The notes: generated by a model from the sequence alone, not told the origin. Positions 1 through 9,130 are shown, numbered from the stretch's first letter. The stretch: 64,000 bases of DNA from an uncultured Clostridia bacterium (GCA_944384905.1 CALWVE010000027.1:1-64000), one strand, 5' to 3'. Made by a program: numbers and translations.

Positions 1-43
1 GCCTTATCAGCGGGTGCCCCGAAATGCTTTTTATGGCGATTTC

Positions 44-589
44 TTATTTGCCGAAATATCTCTTCAGCAGGCCAGCGAAAGCCTTGCCGTGACGAGCCTC
101 GTCGCGAGCCATTTCATGTACGGTGTCATGGATGGCATCCAGGTTCGCAGCCTTGGCGCGCTTGGCCAGGTCGAACTTACCGGCGGTAGCGCCGTTTTCA
201 GCTTCTACACGCATCTGCAGGTTCTTTTCGGTGGAATCGGTTACCACTTCGCCCAGCAGTTCAGCGAACTTCGCAGCATGTTCGGCTTCTTCGAAAGCAG
301 CCTTTTCCCAGTACAGGCCGATTTCCGGATAGCCTTCACGATGGGCAACACGGGCCATGGCCAGGTACATGCCAACTTCGGTGCATTCGCCGTTGAAGTT
401 AGCGCGCAGATCAGCCAGGATGTCTTCGGAAACGCCCTGAGCTACGCCAACAACGTGCTCGGCAGCCCAAGTTCTGTCGCCCACCATTTCGGTGAACTTA
501 GAAGCCGGAACGCCGCACTGAGGACATTTTTCCGGAGCTGCTTCGCCTTCATAGATGTAACCGCATACGCTGCAAACAAACTTTTTCAT
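44..589 (-). CDS. rbr: reverse rubrerythrin (rubredoxin domain first)
   Basis: Non-haem diiron peroxidase that reduces hydrogen peroxide (and possibly oxygen) in the cytoplasm of anaerobes. The 181-residue protein starts with a rubredoxin fold (Cys6, Cys9, Cys22, Cys25), followed by a four-helix diiron domain with the motifs EEAEH (about residue 97) and EMARDEARH (about residue 160). This domain order is the reverse of classical rubrerythrin. The ATG is preceded by GAGG 10 bases upstream. It lies 42 bases downstream of the Fur/PerR-family gene on the same strand, so the pair is probably co-transcribed and peroxide-regulated. Family assignment is firm; electron donor is unknown. Confidence 0.93.
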   Translation of the reverse strand: MKKFVCSVCGYIYEGEAAPEKCPQCGVPASKFTEMVGDRTWAAEHVVGVAQGVSEDILADLRANFNGECTEVGMYLAMARVAHREGYPEIGLYWEKAAFEEAEHAAKFAELLGEVVTDSTEKNLQMRVEAENGATAGKFDLAKRAKAANLDAIHDTVHEMARDEARHGKAFAGLLKRYFGK

Positions 590-631
590 AATAAGTAACC
601 TCCTGATTTTTGTTTTGAATCAATTGAATAT

Positions 632-1033
632 TTAATGTTGAATTTTGTTTTCACCGCCAAGGCATTCTTGGCACATTCCGGTAAAAACGATTTCGCAGGT
701 TTCAAACGAATACGCATAGCGCTCGCCCAGTTCCTGCATCCGCTGCTGCGGATAAGCTTCCTCGATGTCGTACACCCGGCCGCAACCCCGGCACACAAAA
801 TGGCTGTGAGGAGATGTGTCGGCGTCGAAACGCTCGTGACCATTGATGACACCCAAGCTGACAGCCGTACCATCCGCACAAAAATCGCGCAGGTTTCGAT
901 ACACTGTAGCCAGGCTCAGGTCGGGATTTTCCGGCTTTAAAGCCGTGTAAATCATCTCCGCCGAGGGATGAGACCGTGTGGAGCACAACGCCGCATAGAT
1001 GGTTTGCCGTTTACGGCTGAAGTTCTTTCTCAC
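632..1033 (-). CDS. perR: Fur-family peroxide/metal regulator, PerR-like
   Basis: DNA-binding metalloregulator of 133 residues with an N-terminal winged helix (the segment around LSLATVYRNLRDF is typical of Fur/PerR recognition helices) and a C-terminal dimerisation domain. It has the two structural zinc pairs CRGC (about residue 81) and CQEC (about residue 121). The GTG start is chosen because GGGAGG sits 7 bases upstream. The rubrerythrin gene follows directly, which favours PerR over Fur or Zur. Distinguishing PerR from Fur needs the regulatory-site ligands to be aligned, so the subfamily is inference. Confidence 0.82.
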   Translation of the reverse strand: MRKNFSRKRQTIYAALCSTRSHPSAEMIYTALKPENPDLSLATVYRNLRDFCADGTAVSLGVINGHERFDADTSPHSHFVCRGCGRVYDIEEAYPQQRMQELGERYAYSFETCEIVFTGMCQECLGGENKIQH

Positions 1034-1062
1034 TTTGGTGCCTCCCTGTATCGGATGATTGT

Positions 1063-1091
1063 ATTATAGCACAAGGTCCCGCGTTTGTAAA
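1063..1091 (-). promoter_or_regulatory. sigma-A-type promoter of perR-rbr
   Basis: On the minus strand TTTACA (1091-1086) and TATAAT (1068-1063) are separated by 17 bases, and the perR GTG lies 30 bases downstream. Spacing and both hexamers fit a housekeeping promoter. Confidence 0.7.
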
Positions 1092-1100
1092 TATAAAAAT

Positions 1101-1116
1101 GATAATTTTTATTATT
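1101..1116. promoter_or_regulatory. possible PerR/Fur operator
   Basis: An AT-rich inverted repeat, ATAAT-TTTT-ATTAT, lies just upstream of the perR promoter -35 box. Fur/PerR boxes have the same type of half-site, but this AT-rich stretch could also be chance. Confidence 0.3.
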
Positions 1117-1196
1117 TTTATATTTTGTCCGATTCTCTTTTCCCTTTTTGATCAATTTGCACACATAATTGCTTGAAAAATGAGCGTAACGTGCGG

Positions 1197-1225
1197 TTGA
1201 ATGGTACATTTCCATATGCTATACT
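1197..1225 (+). promoter_or_regulatory. promoter of the DUF2284 gene
   Basis: TTGAAT (1197-1202) and TATACT (1220-1225) are spaced by 17 bases. GGGAGGCG follows close upstream of the ATG at 1259. It diverges from the perR promoter. Confidence 0.6.
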
Positions 1226-1258
1226 GACAACAACCGAAATAATGGGAGGCGCAGCGCC

Positions 1259-1783
1259 ATGCTCACAGACTCTGAATTTAAAGAAATAGGTATCCATCAA
1301 TACGGGATCGTGTCCCCGGCAGAAATTGTATTCGACGAAGAAATTCGGAAAATTTGCGAAAACAATGTCTGTCGCTTATATGGAAAAACATGGGCCTGTC
1401 CTCCCGCTGTGGGAACGGTTTCGCAATGCAGAGAACGCTGTTTACAGTATGAAAACGCCATGGTTTTTAACTGCGTATACCCTTTAGAAGATTCTTTTGA
1501 TTACGAAAGCATGCGAGAAGGACACGCACAGTTCAAAAAACTCTGCGACCGTTTGTATGAAGCGGTTCGGCCACGCTATGATTCGTTTATTCTTTTATCC
1601 AATGAAGGATGCAACCGTTGCGAGACTTGCACCTATCCAAATGTGGCCTGCAGAATGCCCGACAAGCTGTTTCCGTCGTTGGAAGGCTTCGGCATTCACG
1701 TAGCCAAACTCGCGGCAAGCGCCGGCATCCACTATATCAACGGCGCAAATACCGTGACGTATTTCGGCATGCTGCTCTACTGA
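1259..1783 (+). CDS. DUF2284 cysteine-rich metal-binding protein
   Basis: 174 residues, matching the DUF2284 family of predicted metal or Fe-S binding proteins found in anaerobes. Cysteines are clustered: C..NNVC..TWACPP near residues 39-54 and GCNRCETCTYP near residues 118-128, followed by another Cys before RMP. There is no signal peptide or membrane segment. The molecular function of the family is not established. The gene is transcribed divergently from perR-rbr, so a link to oxidative stress or Fe-S metabolism is possible but only inferred from position. Confidence 0.75.
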   Translation: MLTDSEFKEIGIHQYGIVSPAEIVFDEEIRKICENNVCRLYGKTWACPPAVGTVSQCRERCLQYENAMVFNCVYPLEDSFDYESMREGHAQFKKLCDRLYEAVRPRYDSFILLSNEGCNRCETCTYPNVACRMPDKLFPSLEGFGIHVAKLAASAGIHYINGANTVTYFGMLLY

Positions 1784-1805
1784 ATATTCAATTGACAAAC
1801 AAAAA

Positions 1806-1840
1806 CTCCTGCATGGAAATTCCATACAGGAGCTTTTTCG
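1806..1840. terminator. bidirectional intrinsic terminator
   Basis: CTCCTG..TGGAA/TTCCA..CAGGAG hairpin followed by CTTTTTCG on the plus strand and preceded by AAAAA, so it can serve both the DUF2284 gene and the convergent CorC gene. Confidence 0.75.
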
Positions 1841-1864
1841 TTTTATTGCTGCGTCTGACGCGGA

Positions 1865-3121
1865 TTATTTTTCTTCCTGCTCAGGTTCCTGCGGTTCAAC
1901 CACGCGGATTTCGAGCAGACGGTTCTTTTCAACCTTGGTAACCGTAACGGTCAGGCCATCGGCTTCAAAGCTTTCGCCCTCCACCGGGATTTTGCCGCAT
2001 TTGCCAAATACCCAGCCGCTTACGGTGGAGCTGTCGGTATCGTCTTTTACAGAGAAAATATCTTCAAAATCATTTACAGAAGCCGAACCGGCAACCAGCA
2101 CGCTGCCGTCGGGCTGACGCTTAAACTGTTCCACAACCTCGTCGTGTTCATCCCAAATTTCGCCAACCAGCTCTTCCAGAATATCTTCCAGCGTAACCAG
2201 ACCCTCGGTTCCGCCGTATTCATCCACGACAATCGCCATATGCGTTTTATCGCGCTGCAAGGTGCGCAGAAGGTCGGAAATCTTCACGGAATACGTGGTG
2301 TAAGTCGTCTTTTTCATAATCGTATCCAGGCCGGTTTCGCCGTGGAAACGAGAATTGTAGAAATCTTTTTCGTGGATGACGCCCACAATCGTATCCAGAG
2401 AATCGTGATACACCGGCAGACGGGAATAACCGCTTTCCGCAAAAGCCGCGGCGATTTCATCGTCGGTGGCGGTGTCTTCTACGGCGCAGATGTCCACACG
2501 GGGCACCAGAATTTCGGAAACTTCCAGATCGTTGAATTCAATGGCATTACGGATCAGATCGCCCTCTTCTTTTTCCAGCCCGCCTTCGCTTTCAACTTCG
2601 GAAACATAAGTAATCAGTTCTTCTTCGGTTACGCCTTCGTCCTCCCCGCTCGAGAAAATACGGGTCAAAAGCTTTTTCCACTGCATGAACAGGAAGTTCA
2701 GCGGATGGAAAATCGTGCGAATCATACGCATAAACGGAACCACGGCCATAGCAAACCGATCCGGGTTTTCCTTCGCCATACTCTTGGGGGAAATTTCGCC
2801 GAAAATCAGGATAATCACCGTCAAAACAACCGTAGAAATCGTAGGGCCATATTTGCCACAAAAATTAATAAACAAAACCGTACCCAGAGAAGATGCGGTG
2901 ATATTCACAATGTTGTTGCCGATCAGAATGGTGGAAAGCAATTCGTCGTATCGTTCGGCAAAAGCCAGCGTTGCGGCTGCCTTGGCGTCGCCTGCATCCG
3001 CCCGGCTTTTGATCCGGATTTTATTCAGCGAAGAAAACGCCGTTTCGGACGCCGAGAAAAACGCCGAAAAACACACACAAATTACCAATGCTACGATCAT
3101 TCCAATCGTACTGCCGTCCAT
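1865..3121 (-). CDS. HlyC/CorC-family membrane protein (DUF21 + CBS pair + CorC domain)
   Basis: Membrane protein of about 418 residues in the CNNM/CorC group, associated with magnesium or cobalt efflux; the substrate is not proven for most members. An N-terminal DUF21 domain has about four hydrophobic segments (residues 5-150), then a CBS pair (about 200-325) and a C-terminal CorC_HlyC domain (about 340-415). The C-terminus is acidic. The ATG at 3121 is preferred; a TTG three codons earlier is too close to the AGGAG. It is monocistronic and convergent with the DUF2284 gene. Confidence 0.88.
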   Translation of the reverse strand: MDGSTIGMIVALVICVCFSAFFSASETAFSSLNKIRIKSRADAGDAKAAATLAFAERYDELLSTILIGNNIVNITASSLGTVLFINFCGKYGPTISTVVLTVIILIFGEISPKSMAKENPDRFAMAVVPFMRMIRTIFHPLNFLFMQWKKLLTRIFSSGEDEGVTEEELITYVSEVESEGGLEKEEGDLIRNAIEFNDLEVSEILVPRVDICAVEDTATDDEIAAAFAESGYSRLPVYHDSLDTIVGVIHEKDFYNSRFHGETGLDTIMKKTTYTTYSVKISDLLRTLQRDKTHMAIVVDEYGGTEGLVTLEDILEELVGEIWDEHDEVVEQFKRQPDGSVLVAGSASVNDFEDIFSVKDDTDSSTVSGWVFGKCGKIPVEGESFEADGLTVTVTKVEKNRLLEIRVVEPQEPEQEEK

Positions 3122-3185
3122 AAAAAACAATCACTCCTGAAAATAAATAATTTTTCTTTGCAGCAAGCAGCTAAAAAAGCGCAAA

Positions 3186-3230
3186 AGACAGTCTCGAAAC
3201 ACACAAGGATGCTTCGAGGCTGTCTATTTT
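3186..3230. terminator. intrinsic terminator after DUF896 operon
   Basis: A 13-bp stem (AGACAGTCTCGAA with TTCGAGGCTGTCT, one G-T pair) lies downstream of the glpQ-deoD-udk-DUF896 operon. A T-rich run follows on each strand. The remaining sequence between 3131 and 3420 shows nothing else recognisable. Confidence 0.75.
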
Positions 3231-3420
3231 TTACACTTTATTTTATTGTTGGTACTACCGGGGTCAGGGCCTTCGTCCACGGAAACCAAACACCACTTTC
3301 TTTGCAAGATTATAAACAGTATACCAAATCCCGTCTAAAAACGCAAAGCAAAATCAGGGTAAAAATTGCGCAAATCCGGGCAAAATCAGCCGTTTGACCG
3401 CTTTATTTCAAACCACAGGG

Positions 3421-3627
3421 TTATTTCTTCTTTTTTTGAAGCGGTTCAAGGCTGCCGTCCGGGCGGCGAATCCGAATGTTAGAGAGCTCGCGGGTCAGGC
3501 TGCCGCGGAAAGCCTGAATATACTCCTGGCGCAGTTTCTGCTGCTCCGCTTTCTCTTCGGCGGTGAGTTCCCGCTTTTTCGATTCCCGGGCCAGCTCGTT
3601 AATACGGTCAATTTTAAACTGTTCCAT
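3421..3627 (-). CDS. DUF896 family protein (YnzC-like)
   Basis: 68-residue, highly charged two-helix protein matching DUF896, a small cytoplasmic family of Firmicutes. The body contains INELARESKKRELTAEEKAEQ-type sequence, which is the family hallmark, and it ends in a lysine tail. Some relatives are SOS-induced; the function is otherwise unknown. It is the last gene of the salvage operon, 27 bases after udk. Confidence 0.88.
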   Translation of the reverse strand: MEQFKIDRINELARESKKRELTAEEKAEQQKLRQEYIQAFRGSLTRELSNIRIRRPDGSLEPLQKKKK

Positions 3628-3654
3628 GAACGTGATCCTTTCGTTTTTGTGCTT

Positions 3655-4284
3655 TCAGATTTTATTTTCGGCAAGGTATTTTTCGATCAGCCCCGAGAGC
3701 ATCGCAAAGGCCACCGGATTTTTGCCGCCGCCCACCACGATGATGTCCGCATTCTTCTTGCTGGGTTCCACATACTGCTCGTGCATGGGCTTTACCGTGG
3801 CCAGATATTGTTCCTCCACGGACGCTAATGTACGCCCGCGCTCGGTGAGATCGCGGCTAATGCGCCGAAGCAGGCGCACGTCATTATCGGTATCGACAAA
3901 CACCTTCACATCCAGCTCGCGGCACAGCTGCGGATTTTCAAAAATGAGAATGCCTTCCACCAGCACCACGCGGCGCGGCCAGATCGTATGGGTTTCTTTT
4001 TTGCGGTTGTGGATGCAGTAATCGTATTCGGGGCATTCCACGGCCTCGCCCTGGCGCAGCCGCCGCAAATGCTCGATCAAAAGATCGGTATCGAACGCGT
4101 TGGGGTGATCGTAATTGATGTGCTGGCGCTCTTCCAGCGTAAGATCGTCGTGCGCCTTATAGTAATCGTCGTGGCTGACAACGGAAATCAGCCCGGCAAA
4201 TTGTTCCACCAAACGGGAGGAAAGCGTGGTTTTGCCGCTTCCGGAGCCGCCCGCAATTCCAATAAACAGTCTGTCTTCTGCCAT
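3655..4284 (-). CDS. udk: uridine kinase
   Basis: Phosphorylates uridine and cytidine to UMP/CMP with ATP or GTP in pyrimidine salvage. 209 residues. The Walker A motif GGSGSGKTT is near residue 10. The segment SVVSHDDYYKAHDDL is the nucleoside-binding region, and EGILIFENP is typical of the family. The ATG at 4284 overlaps the deoD stop in a TGATG junction, giving translational coupling; a GTG one codon upstream is possible. Its co-occurrence with purine phosphorylase supports a nucleoside salvage operon. Confidence 0.93.
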   Translation of the reverse strand: MAEDRLFIGIAGGSGSGKTTLSSRLVEQFAGLISVVSHDDYYKAHDDLTLEERQHINYDHPNAFDTDLLIEHLRRLRQGEAVECPEYDYCIHNRKKETHTIWPRRVVLVEGILIFENPQLCRELDVKVFVDTDNDVRLLRRISRDLTERGRTLASVEEQYLATVKPMHEQYVEPSKKNADIIVVGGGKNPVAFAMLSGLIEKYLAENKI

Positions 4285-5018
4285 CACAGCACCTGCTTAT
4301 CCATCGCCACAGCCGTGCGCAGGGCGACTTCCATCATCTGGGTAAACGAAGTCTCGCGCTCGGCGGAAGTGGTGGCTTCCCCCGTGAGGATGTGGTCGGA
4401 AACCGTGCAGAGCGCCAGCGCACGCTTACCGCTGCGCGCCGCGTTCATATACAGGGCGGCCGATTCCATTTCCACAGCCAGAACGCCCAGCTTCATCCAC
4501 TTTTCGTTGGCGTTCGGGTCGTCATCATAGAACGTATCGCTTGAAAGCAGGTTGCCCACATGATAGCGAGCACCCAGCGCTTCGGCCTGCGCTACGGCTT
4601 CTTTGAGCAGTGCATAGCTGGCCACAGGGGCAAAATTCCCGCGCAGACCAAACTGTTCGCCATAGGCAGAGTTGGTGCAGGCGCCCATGCCGAACACGAT
4701 GTCGCGCAGCTGCACGTCTTTCTGCAGCGCTCCGGCCGAACCGATGCGCAGAATGTTTTCCACACCAAACACATTGAACAGTTCATAACTATAGATGCCC
4801 ATCGACGGCATACCCATGCCGCTGGCCATCACGGAAACCCGACAGCCGTCATACAGGCCGGTATAGCCCTGTACGCCGCGCACATTGTTCACCAGTCGGG
4901 CATCGGTTAAAAAAGTTTCGGCGATAAACTTGGCCCGCAGCGGATCGCCGGGCATCAAAACGGTTTTTGCGAAATCTTCAGGTGCCGCGTGAATATGCGG
5001 CGTAGGGTACAATGCCAT
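4284..5018 (-). CDS. deoD: purine-nucleoside phosphorylase, DeoD type
   Basis: Phosphorolysis of purine (deoxy)nucleosides to base plus (deoxy)ribose-1-phosphate. 244 residues, the normal length of hexameric DeoD. It contains LMPGDPLRAKFIAE (phosphate site), GMGMPS, RIGSAGAL, the VEMESAALY ribose/base motif and the catalytic SDH near residue 206. The ATG at 5018 is set by GGAGG 8 bases upstream; the open frame extends 40 codons further into the glpQ-like gene but is not supported there. Overlaps udk by one base. Confidence 0.95.
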   Translation of the reverse strand: MALYPTPHIHAAPEDFAKTVLMPGDPLRAKFIAETFLTDARLVNNVRGVQGYTGLYDGCRVSVMASGMGMPSMGIYSYELFNVFGVENILRIGSAGALQKDVQLRDIVFGMGACTNSAYGEQFGLRGNFAPVASYALLKEAVAQAEALGARYHVGNLLSSDTFYDDDPNANEKWMKLGVLAVEMESAALYMNAARSGKRALALCTVSDHILTGEATTSAERETSFTQMMEVALRTAVAMDKQVL

Positions 5019-5031
5019 CTTTTTTCCTCCG

Positions 5032-5760
5032 TTATTCCAGAATATTGGTTGTGATCTGATCCACGCCCCAGGCGTCGAGCTGTTCGGCCGCGGCGGGATC
5101 GTCGCAGGTCCATACATTGATGACGATGCCGGCGTCATGAAGCTTCTTCACCAGCTCTTCATCAAGCAGTTTATACAAAGCATCCAGCCCCAGCTTATCG
5201 CTTACCAGGCGGGCGATCAGTTCGTCCCAGTCCTCTGCTTTCTCGGTCAGATACTGAGCGGGCTGATCGGGGCAGATCCGATGCAGTTTGACAAGATTAT
5301 CGTAATCAAACGAAATGAAAATCACATGCTCCAGATACGAAAGCCCGCGGATGATCTCTACAATCGCGGCGATGTCTTCCTGCTCGAAGCTGTTTTTCAG
5401 CTCCAGCACGCAGGTTTTCTCGTATTTTTTGCAGATGGAAACATACTCCGCCAGCGTGGGAATCCGAAGATCACTGCGGCCGCGTTCGCCGTCTTTATCA
5501 CGCAGACGCAGGGCACGCAAAGTCTCAAAGCTCGTTTCTTCAATCACCAGGCTATCCACGCCCACACGCGCCGTGTTATCGTCGTGGAACACCACGAAAT
5601 GGCCGTCCGCCGTGCGGTGAACGTCCGTTTCGATACCGAAATAGCTGCGGTTTCCGGCCGCAACAAATGCGGCGCAGGTGTTTTCTGTTTCCAAGCCGCT
5701 CAGGCCGCGGTGCGCCACAACCTGTGCGTGCGTATGATGAAAACGAATGGTATCCATCAT
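5032..5760 (-). CDS. glycerophosphodiester phosphodiesterase (cytosolic, UgpQ-like)
   Basis: Hydrolyses glycerophosphodiesters to glycerol-3-phosphate plus an alcohol. 242 residues, TIM-barrel GDPD family. Visible motifs are AHRGLSGLETENT (residues 17-29), then ETDVHRTADGHFVVFHDD, which contains the metal-binding Glu/Asp and the catalytic His. There is no signal peptide. The start ATG has AGGAGG 7 bases upstream. It is the first gene of the operon with deoD, udk and DUF896; 13 bases separate it from deoD. Confidence 0.92.
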   Translation of the reverse strand: MMDTIRFHHTHAQVVAHRGLSGLETENTCAAFVAAGNRSYFGIETDVHRTADGHFVVFHDDNTARVGVDSLVIEETSFETLRALRLRDKDGERGRSDLRIPTLAEYVSICKKYEKTCVLELKNSFEQEDIAAIVEIIRGLSYLEHVIFISFDYDNLVKLHRICPDQPAQYLTEKAEDWDELIARLVSDKLGLDALYKLLDEELVKKLHDAGIVINVWTCDDPAAAEQLDAWGVDQITTNILE

Positions 5761-5871
5761 CCAATCCTCCTCTAAAAGTATATTGTATCGGTTTGCCGCG
5801 CGATTTGAGCCGTATATCTAAATCAAGTTTGCCACCGGCTCGCAGCTGTTGCATAGGTGCGAATCGTAAAA

Positions 5872-6174
5872 AGGGGAAACCCCTCCCAGCGCGTGGGTTT
5901 CCCCTCGAAAACAGTCCACCGGACTGTTTTCTCACCCCATCCTGCGCTTATGGAAGCAAAGGTGTTCCGCTCTCTGCGGAGAGCGGCCAAAGGCTCTGCC
6001 TTTGGAAACCGCAAACCTTTGAAAAGGTTTGATCGAAACTTTTAATGTTCCGATCACGAGCCTCTGCCGCGTGACTTTAGCTTTCAATTTTATTTAAGCT
6101 CACCCGTGGCGTATCCTGTGCCGGTTCGGCACCGACCCTCGACTCACCCGCGGAGGTTCTCCGCCCGCGGCGTA
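5872..6174 (+). repeat. modular hairpin repeat, copy R1
   Basis: Most of the 5761-6174 gap is one copy of a dispersed repeat read in the plus direction. Consecutive hairpins are H1 5873-5904 (GGGGAAACCC/GGGTTTCCCC), H2 5907-5931 (11-bp stem, loop ACC), a linker with CCTGCGCTTATG, H3 5967-5986 (CCGCTCTC, loop TGCG), H4 5987-6005 (CCAAAGGC, loop TCT), H5 6013-6030 (AAACCTT, loop TGAA). A linker with CTTCTGCCGCGTGACTT follows, then H7 6118-6132 (GTGCCG/CGGCAC) and a further tail. The tail runs into the uxaA stop codon at 6177-6175. No coding potential. Confidence 0.85.
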
Positions 6175-7647
6175 TTACAGCGTCACGCCGTCTTTGAAAA
6201 TCGCCAGCTCCGTTTTCGTCAGCGTTTCGGCGCGGACGGGTTCACCGCCGGCCACAGCCAGCACTTTTTCAATAAACGACTGCAAAACCGTTTCGGCCGG
6301 CGTATCGAGCAAACTTCCAGCGTCAAAATCAATCCAGCCCGGTTTATTTTCGGCCAGCCGGTGATTCGTCGCCACCTTCATCGTGGGCACCGGGCAGCCA
6401 AACGGCGTGCCGCGCCCCGTCGTGAACAAAATCAGCTGCGCACCGGCGGCCGCCATCGCTGTGGCGGAAACCAGGTCGTTTCCCGGCCCCTGCAAAAGCG
6501 TAAGCCCCGCTTCTTTTACCGTGTCGCCGTAGGCGATCACATCATGCACAGGCGCTGTTCCGCCCTTTTGCACACAGCCCAGCGACTTATCTTCCAGCGT
6601 GGTAATCCCGCCGGCTTTGTTGCCCGGCGACGGATTTTCGTCCACTTTTTCGCCGTGCCGCAGGAAATACGCCTTGAAATCGTTGATAAGATGCACCGCT
6701 TTTTCAAACAGCTCCGGCGAAACACAGCGGTTCATCAAAAGCGTTTCCGCGCCGAACATCTCGGGAACTTCGGTCAGCACGGCGCTGCCGCCGGAAGCGA
6801 TCAACCAATCGGAAAAACGTCCCAAAAGCGGGTTGGCCGTGATGCCCGAAAAGCCGTCCGAGCCGCCGCACTTGAGCCCTGCCACCAGTTTGCTCACCGG
6901 GCAGGGCGTGCGCTGATAGGTACGGGCGCGTTCCACCAGCTCCAGCACCTGCTGGACACCGGCTTCAATTTCATCTTTATGTTCCTGCGCCGTGAGGAAG
7001 CGAACCCGATCGGGGTTCATTTTGCCCAACACCTTTTGCAGTTCGGGGATGTTGTTGTTTTCACATCCCAGCCCCAGCACCAGCACACCCGCGGCGTTGG
7101 GGTGGCGGATCAGGCCGCTTAAAGCCTTTTGCGTATACAATTGATCGTCGCCCAGCTGGGAACAGCCGTACGGATGGGTATACGCATAAATCTCCGAAAA
7201 ACCGGAACGCGCCCGCGCCTGCGTTTCAATTTCGCGCGCCACGCTGTTGACACAGCCCACCGTGGGAATGATCCACACCTCGTTGCGCACGCCGACGCGT
7301 CCGTCCTCGCGCAGATAACCCGGGAACGTGAGCGGTTCAATCGGCTCGGGCTCACGGAAATCAGGTGTGTAGGTATAGGAAAGCTCACCCGAAAGGTTGG
7401 AGCGCACATTGTGCGTATGCAGATGACTGCCCGCCGGAACGTCCCGGCTGACATGGCCGATCGGGAAGCCGTATTTCACCACGTTTTCCCCTTCGGTAAG
7501 ATCACGCAGGGCGATTTTATGCCCCTGCAAAATCGCATCGCGGCAGCAAACCGGCTGATCCCCGCAGAAAACGGTTTCCCCTGCGGCAAGATCGCGCAGC
7601 GCCACGGCGGCGTTATCCGATGGATGAATCCGAATCAAATCCGCCAT
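6175..7647 (-). CDS. uxaA: altronate dehydratase
   Basis: Dehydrates D-altronate to 2-keto-3-deoxygluconate, third step of galacturonate breakdown. 490 residues: an N-terminal SAF-like domain (about 1-100) followed by the large UxaA catalytic domain with GYLREDGRVGVRNE, HPYGCSQLGDD, GLGCENNNI and LKCGGSDGFSGITANP, the last holding conserved iron-site residues. ATG at 7647, 4 bases after the uxaB stop, with AAGGTG as ribosome site. The stop codon lies at the edge of repeat R1. Family altronate/galactarate dehydratase is certain; altronate specificity comes from uxaB and uxaC next to it. Confidence 0.94.
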   Translation of the reverse strand: MADLIRIHPSDNAAVALRDLAAGETVFCGDQPVCCRDAILQGHKIALRDLTEGENVVKYGFPIGHVSRDVPAGSHLHTHNVRSNLSGELSYTYTPDFREPEPIEPLTFPGYLREDGRVGVRNEVWIIPTVGCVNSVAREIETQARARSGFSEIYAYTHPYGCSQLGDDQLYTQKALSGLIRHPNAAGVLVLGLGCENNNIPELQKVLGKMNPDRVRFLTAQEHKDEIEAGVQQVLELVERARTYQRTPCPVSKLVAGLKCGGSDGFSGITANPLLGRFSDWLIASGGSAVLTEVPEMFGAETLLMNRCVSPELFEKAVHLINDFKAYFLRHGEKVDENPSPGNKAGGITTLEDKSLGCVQKGGTAPVHDVIAYGDTVKEAGLTLLQGPGNDLVSATAMAAAGAQLILFTTGRGTPFGCPVPTMKVATNHRLAENKPGWIDFDAGSLLDTPAETVLQSFIEKVLAVAGGEPVRAETLTKTELAIFKDGVTL

Positions 7648-7651
7648 ACGC

Positions 7652-9130
7652 TCACACCTTCATCACAGCGTAGGCGCCGTCTTTTTGAATAGCTGTGAGC
7701 GCCTGCAATACGCCGTCTTCAAAGCCGGGAATCAGCGTAAGATCTTCGCCCCACATGGCGTCATTCGAAAGCACAGCATGTACCAGCGCTTCCGATGTAT
7801 CGGCGGCGTGTTCGGCGTAAAATTTCAGCACAAATTCGTCGTCCTGCACCGTGTAGGTTTCCTCGCCCCGGCGGCAGGTCATCACGCCGTCGCGGTAGGT
7901 TCCGCCGCTGTAAAAAGCGATCAAAAACGCCAGACTCTTGGTAAGGCACGGCGGGATTTTCCCGAACTTTTCGACATAGCCCTTCACGCTGGGCAGCACG
8001 CGCGCCTTCCATTTGGAAGTGGAATTGAGCGCAATCGAGAGCAGCGCATGATCGATAAACGGGTTCTTAAAGCGGTCCTGCACGGAAGCCGCAAACGCTT
8101 CCAGCTCGTCTTTCGGCAGGGTCAGCGTGGGGATGATTTCATCAAAAATCGCGGTATTCATAAACGTGCGGATCACATCATCTTCCATGCACGCGCGCAC
8201 GATGTTCTGCCCGGCCAGATAGGCGCCCAAGACCATCGACGTATGCGCACCGTTTAAAATCCGCACTTTGCGCATCTTATAGGGGGAATGATCGGGCGTG
8301 ACGAGAATCGGCTCGCCGATTCCGCAGAACGGCAGTTCTTTTTCGAGCCATTCGGGGCCTTCGATCACCCACAGGCCGAACACTTCGGCCGTATCGAGCA
8401 GACGGTCTTCATAGCCGTTTTCGCGGTTCAGTTCTTCGGCCTCGTTTTTCGGGTAGCCCGTCACAATGCGGTCCACCAGCGTGGAACAGAACAGACAGGC
8501 TTTTTCCACCCACTGCATAAACGGCGCTTCCAGCTCCCAATATTCGGCATAGCGGCGCACGCATTTTTCCAGCTCGCGGCCGTTGTTATCGATCAGCTCA
8601 CACGAAAGGATCACCAGACCCTTGCTTTCATCTGCGGCAAACGCCAGGTAGCGCTCATACAGAAACACCGTCAGCTTGGCCGGGAAAGACGACGGCGGAT
8701 CGTCGTCGAATCCGCACATCGGGTCAAAAGCAATACCGGCTTCGGTGGTGTTGCTCACAACATAGCGCAGGTCGGGATTTTCGGCACAAGCCAGCACGGC
8801 GCCGAAATCCTCATACGGATCGATACAGCGGCTGATGGAGGAAATCACGCGGCGGCGGTTGATTTTTTCGCCGTTTTCGCTTCCGCGCAGATACAGCGTA
8901 TACAGCCCCTGCTGTTCGTTGATCGTCTGGGTCAAGCCCTTGGCAATCGGCTGCACCACGGCAACTTTGCCCTGCCATTTGCCAGATTCATTCGCTTTAT
9001 CGAAAAAATAATCCACAAAGCCGCGCAGGAAATTCCCTTCGCCAAACTGCAGCACGCGCTCGGGGGCGTTTTCCAGCACAAAATCGCGGCTTCCCAAATT
9101 TTTCAGCGTCTGATAATTCAGTCGTTCCAT
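7652..9130 (-). CDS. uxaB: tagaturonate reductase (altronate oxidoreductase)
   Basis: NADH-dependent reduction of D-tagaturonate to D-altronate. 492 residues, long-chain mannitol dehydrogenase family with an N-terminal Rossmann domain (FGEGNFLRGFVDYF near residue 28) and the C-terminal MDH domain. The catalytic-region motif KMRKVRILNGAHTSMV (about residues 285-300) is characteristic of UxaB. Spacing to uxaC is 24 bases and to uxaA 4 bases, so this is one operon in the order of use uxaC-uxaB-uxaA. Confidence 0.95.
   Translation of the reverse strand: MERLNYQTLKNLGSRDFVLENAPERVLQFGEGNFLRGFVDYFFDKANESGKWQGKVAVVQPIAKGLTQTINEQQGLYTLYLRGSENGEKINRRRVISSISRCIDPYEDFGAVLACAENPDLRYVVSNTTEAGIAFDPMCGFDDDPPSSFPAKLTVFLYERYLAFAADESKGLVILSCELIDNNGRELEKCVRRYAEYWELEAPFMQWVEKACLFCSTLVDRIVTGYPKNEAEELNRENGYEDRLLDTAEVFGLWVIEGPEWLEKELPFCGIGEPILVTPDHSPYKMRKVRILNGAHTSMVLGAYLAGQNIVRACMEDDVIRTFMNTAIFDEIIPTLTLPKDELEAFAASVQDRFKNPFIDHALLSIALNSTSKWKARVLPSVKGYVEKFGKIPPCLTKSLAFLIAFYSGGTYRDGVMTCRRGEETYTVQDDEFVLKFYAEHAADTSEALVHAVLSNDAMWGEDLTLIPGFEDGVLQALTAIQKDGAYAVMKV

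Noticed and set aside
1..43. Possible gene end at the left edge
   Set aside because: Only 43 bases, no frame or hairpin that can be supported.
5576..6045. Short frames encoding RKQSGGLFSRGNPRA-like peptides around the repeats
   Set aside because: They come from translating the hairpin repeat; each copy gives a different frame and none has a ribosome site or a consistent start.
5872..6174. Repeat as an insertion sequence or classical MITE
   Set aside because: No terminal inverted repeat pair bounding a whole copy, no transposase, and no clear target-site duplication; internal hairpins are the main feature.
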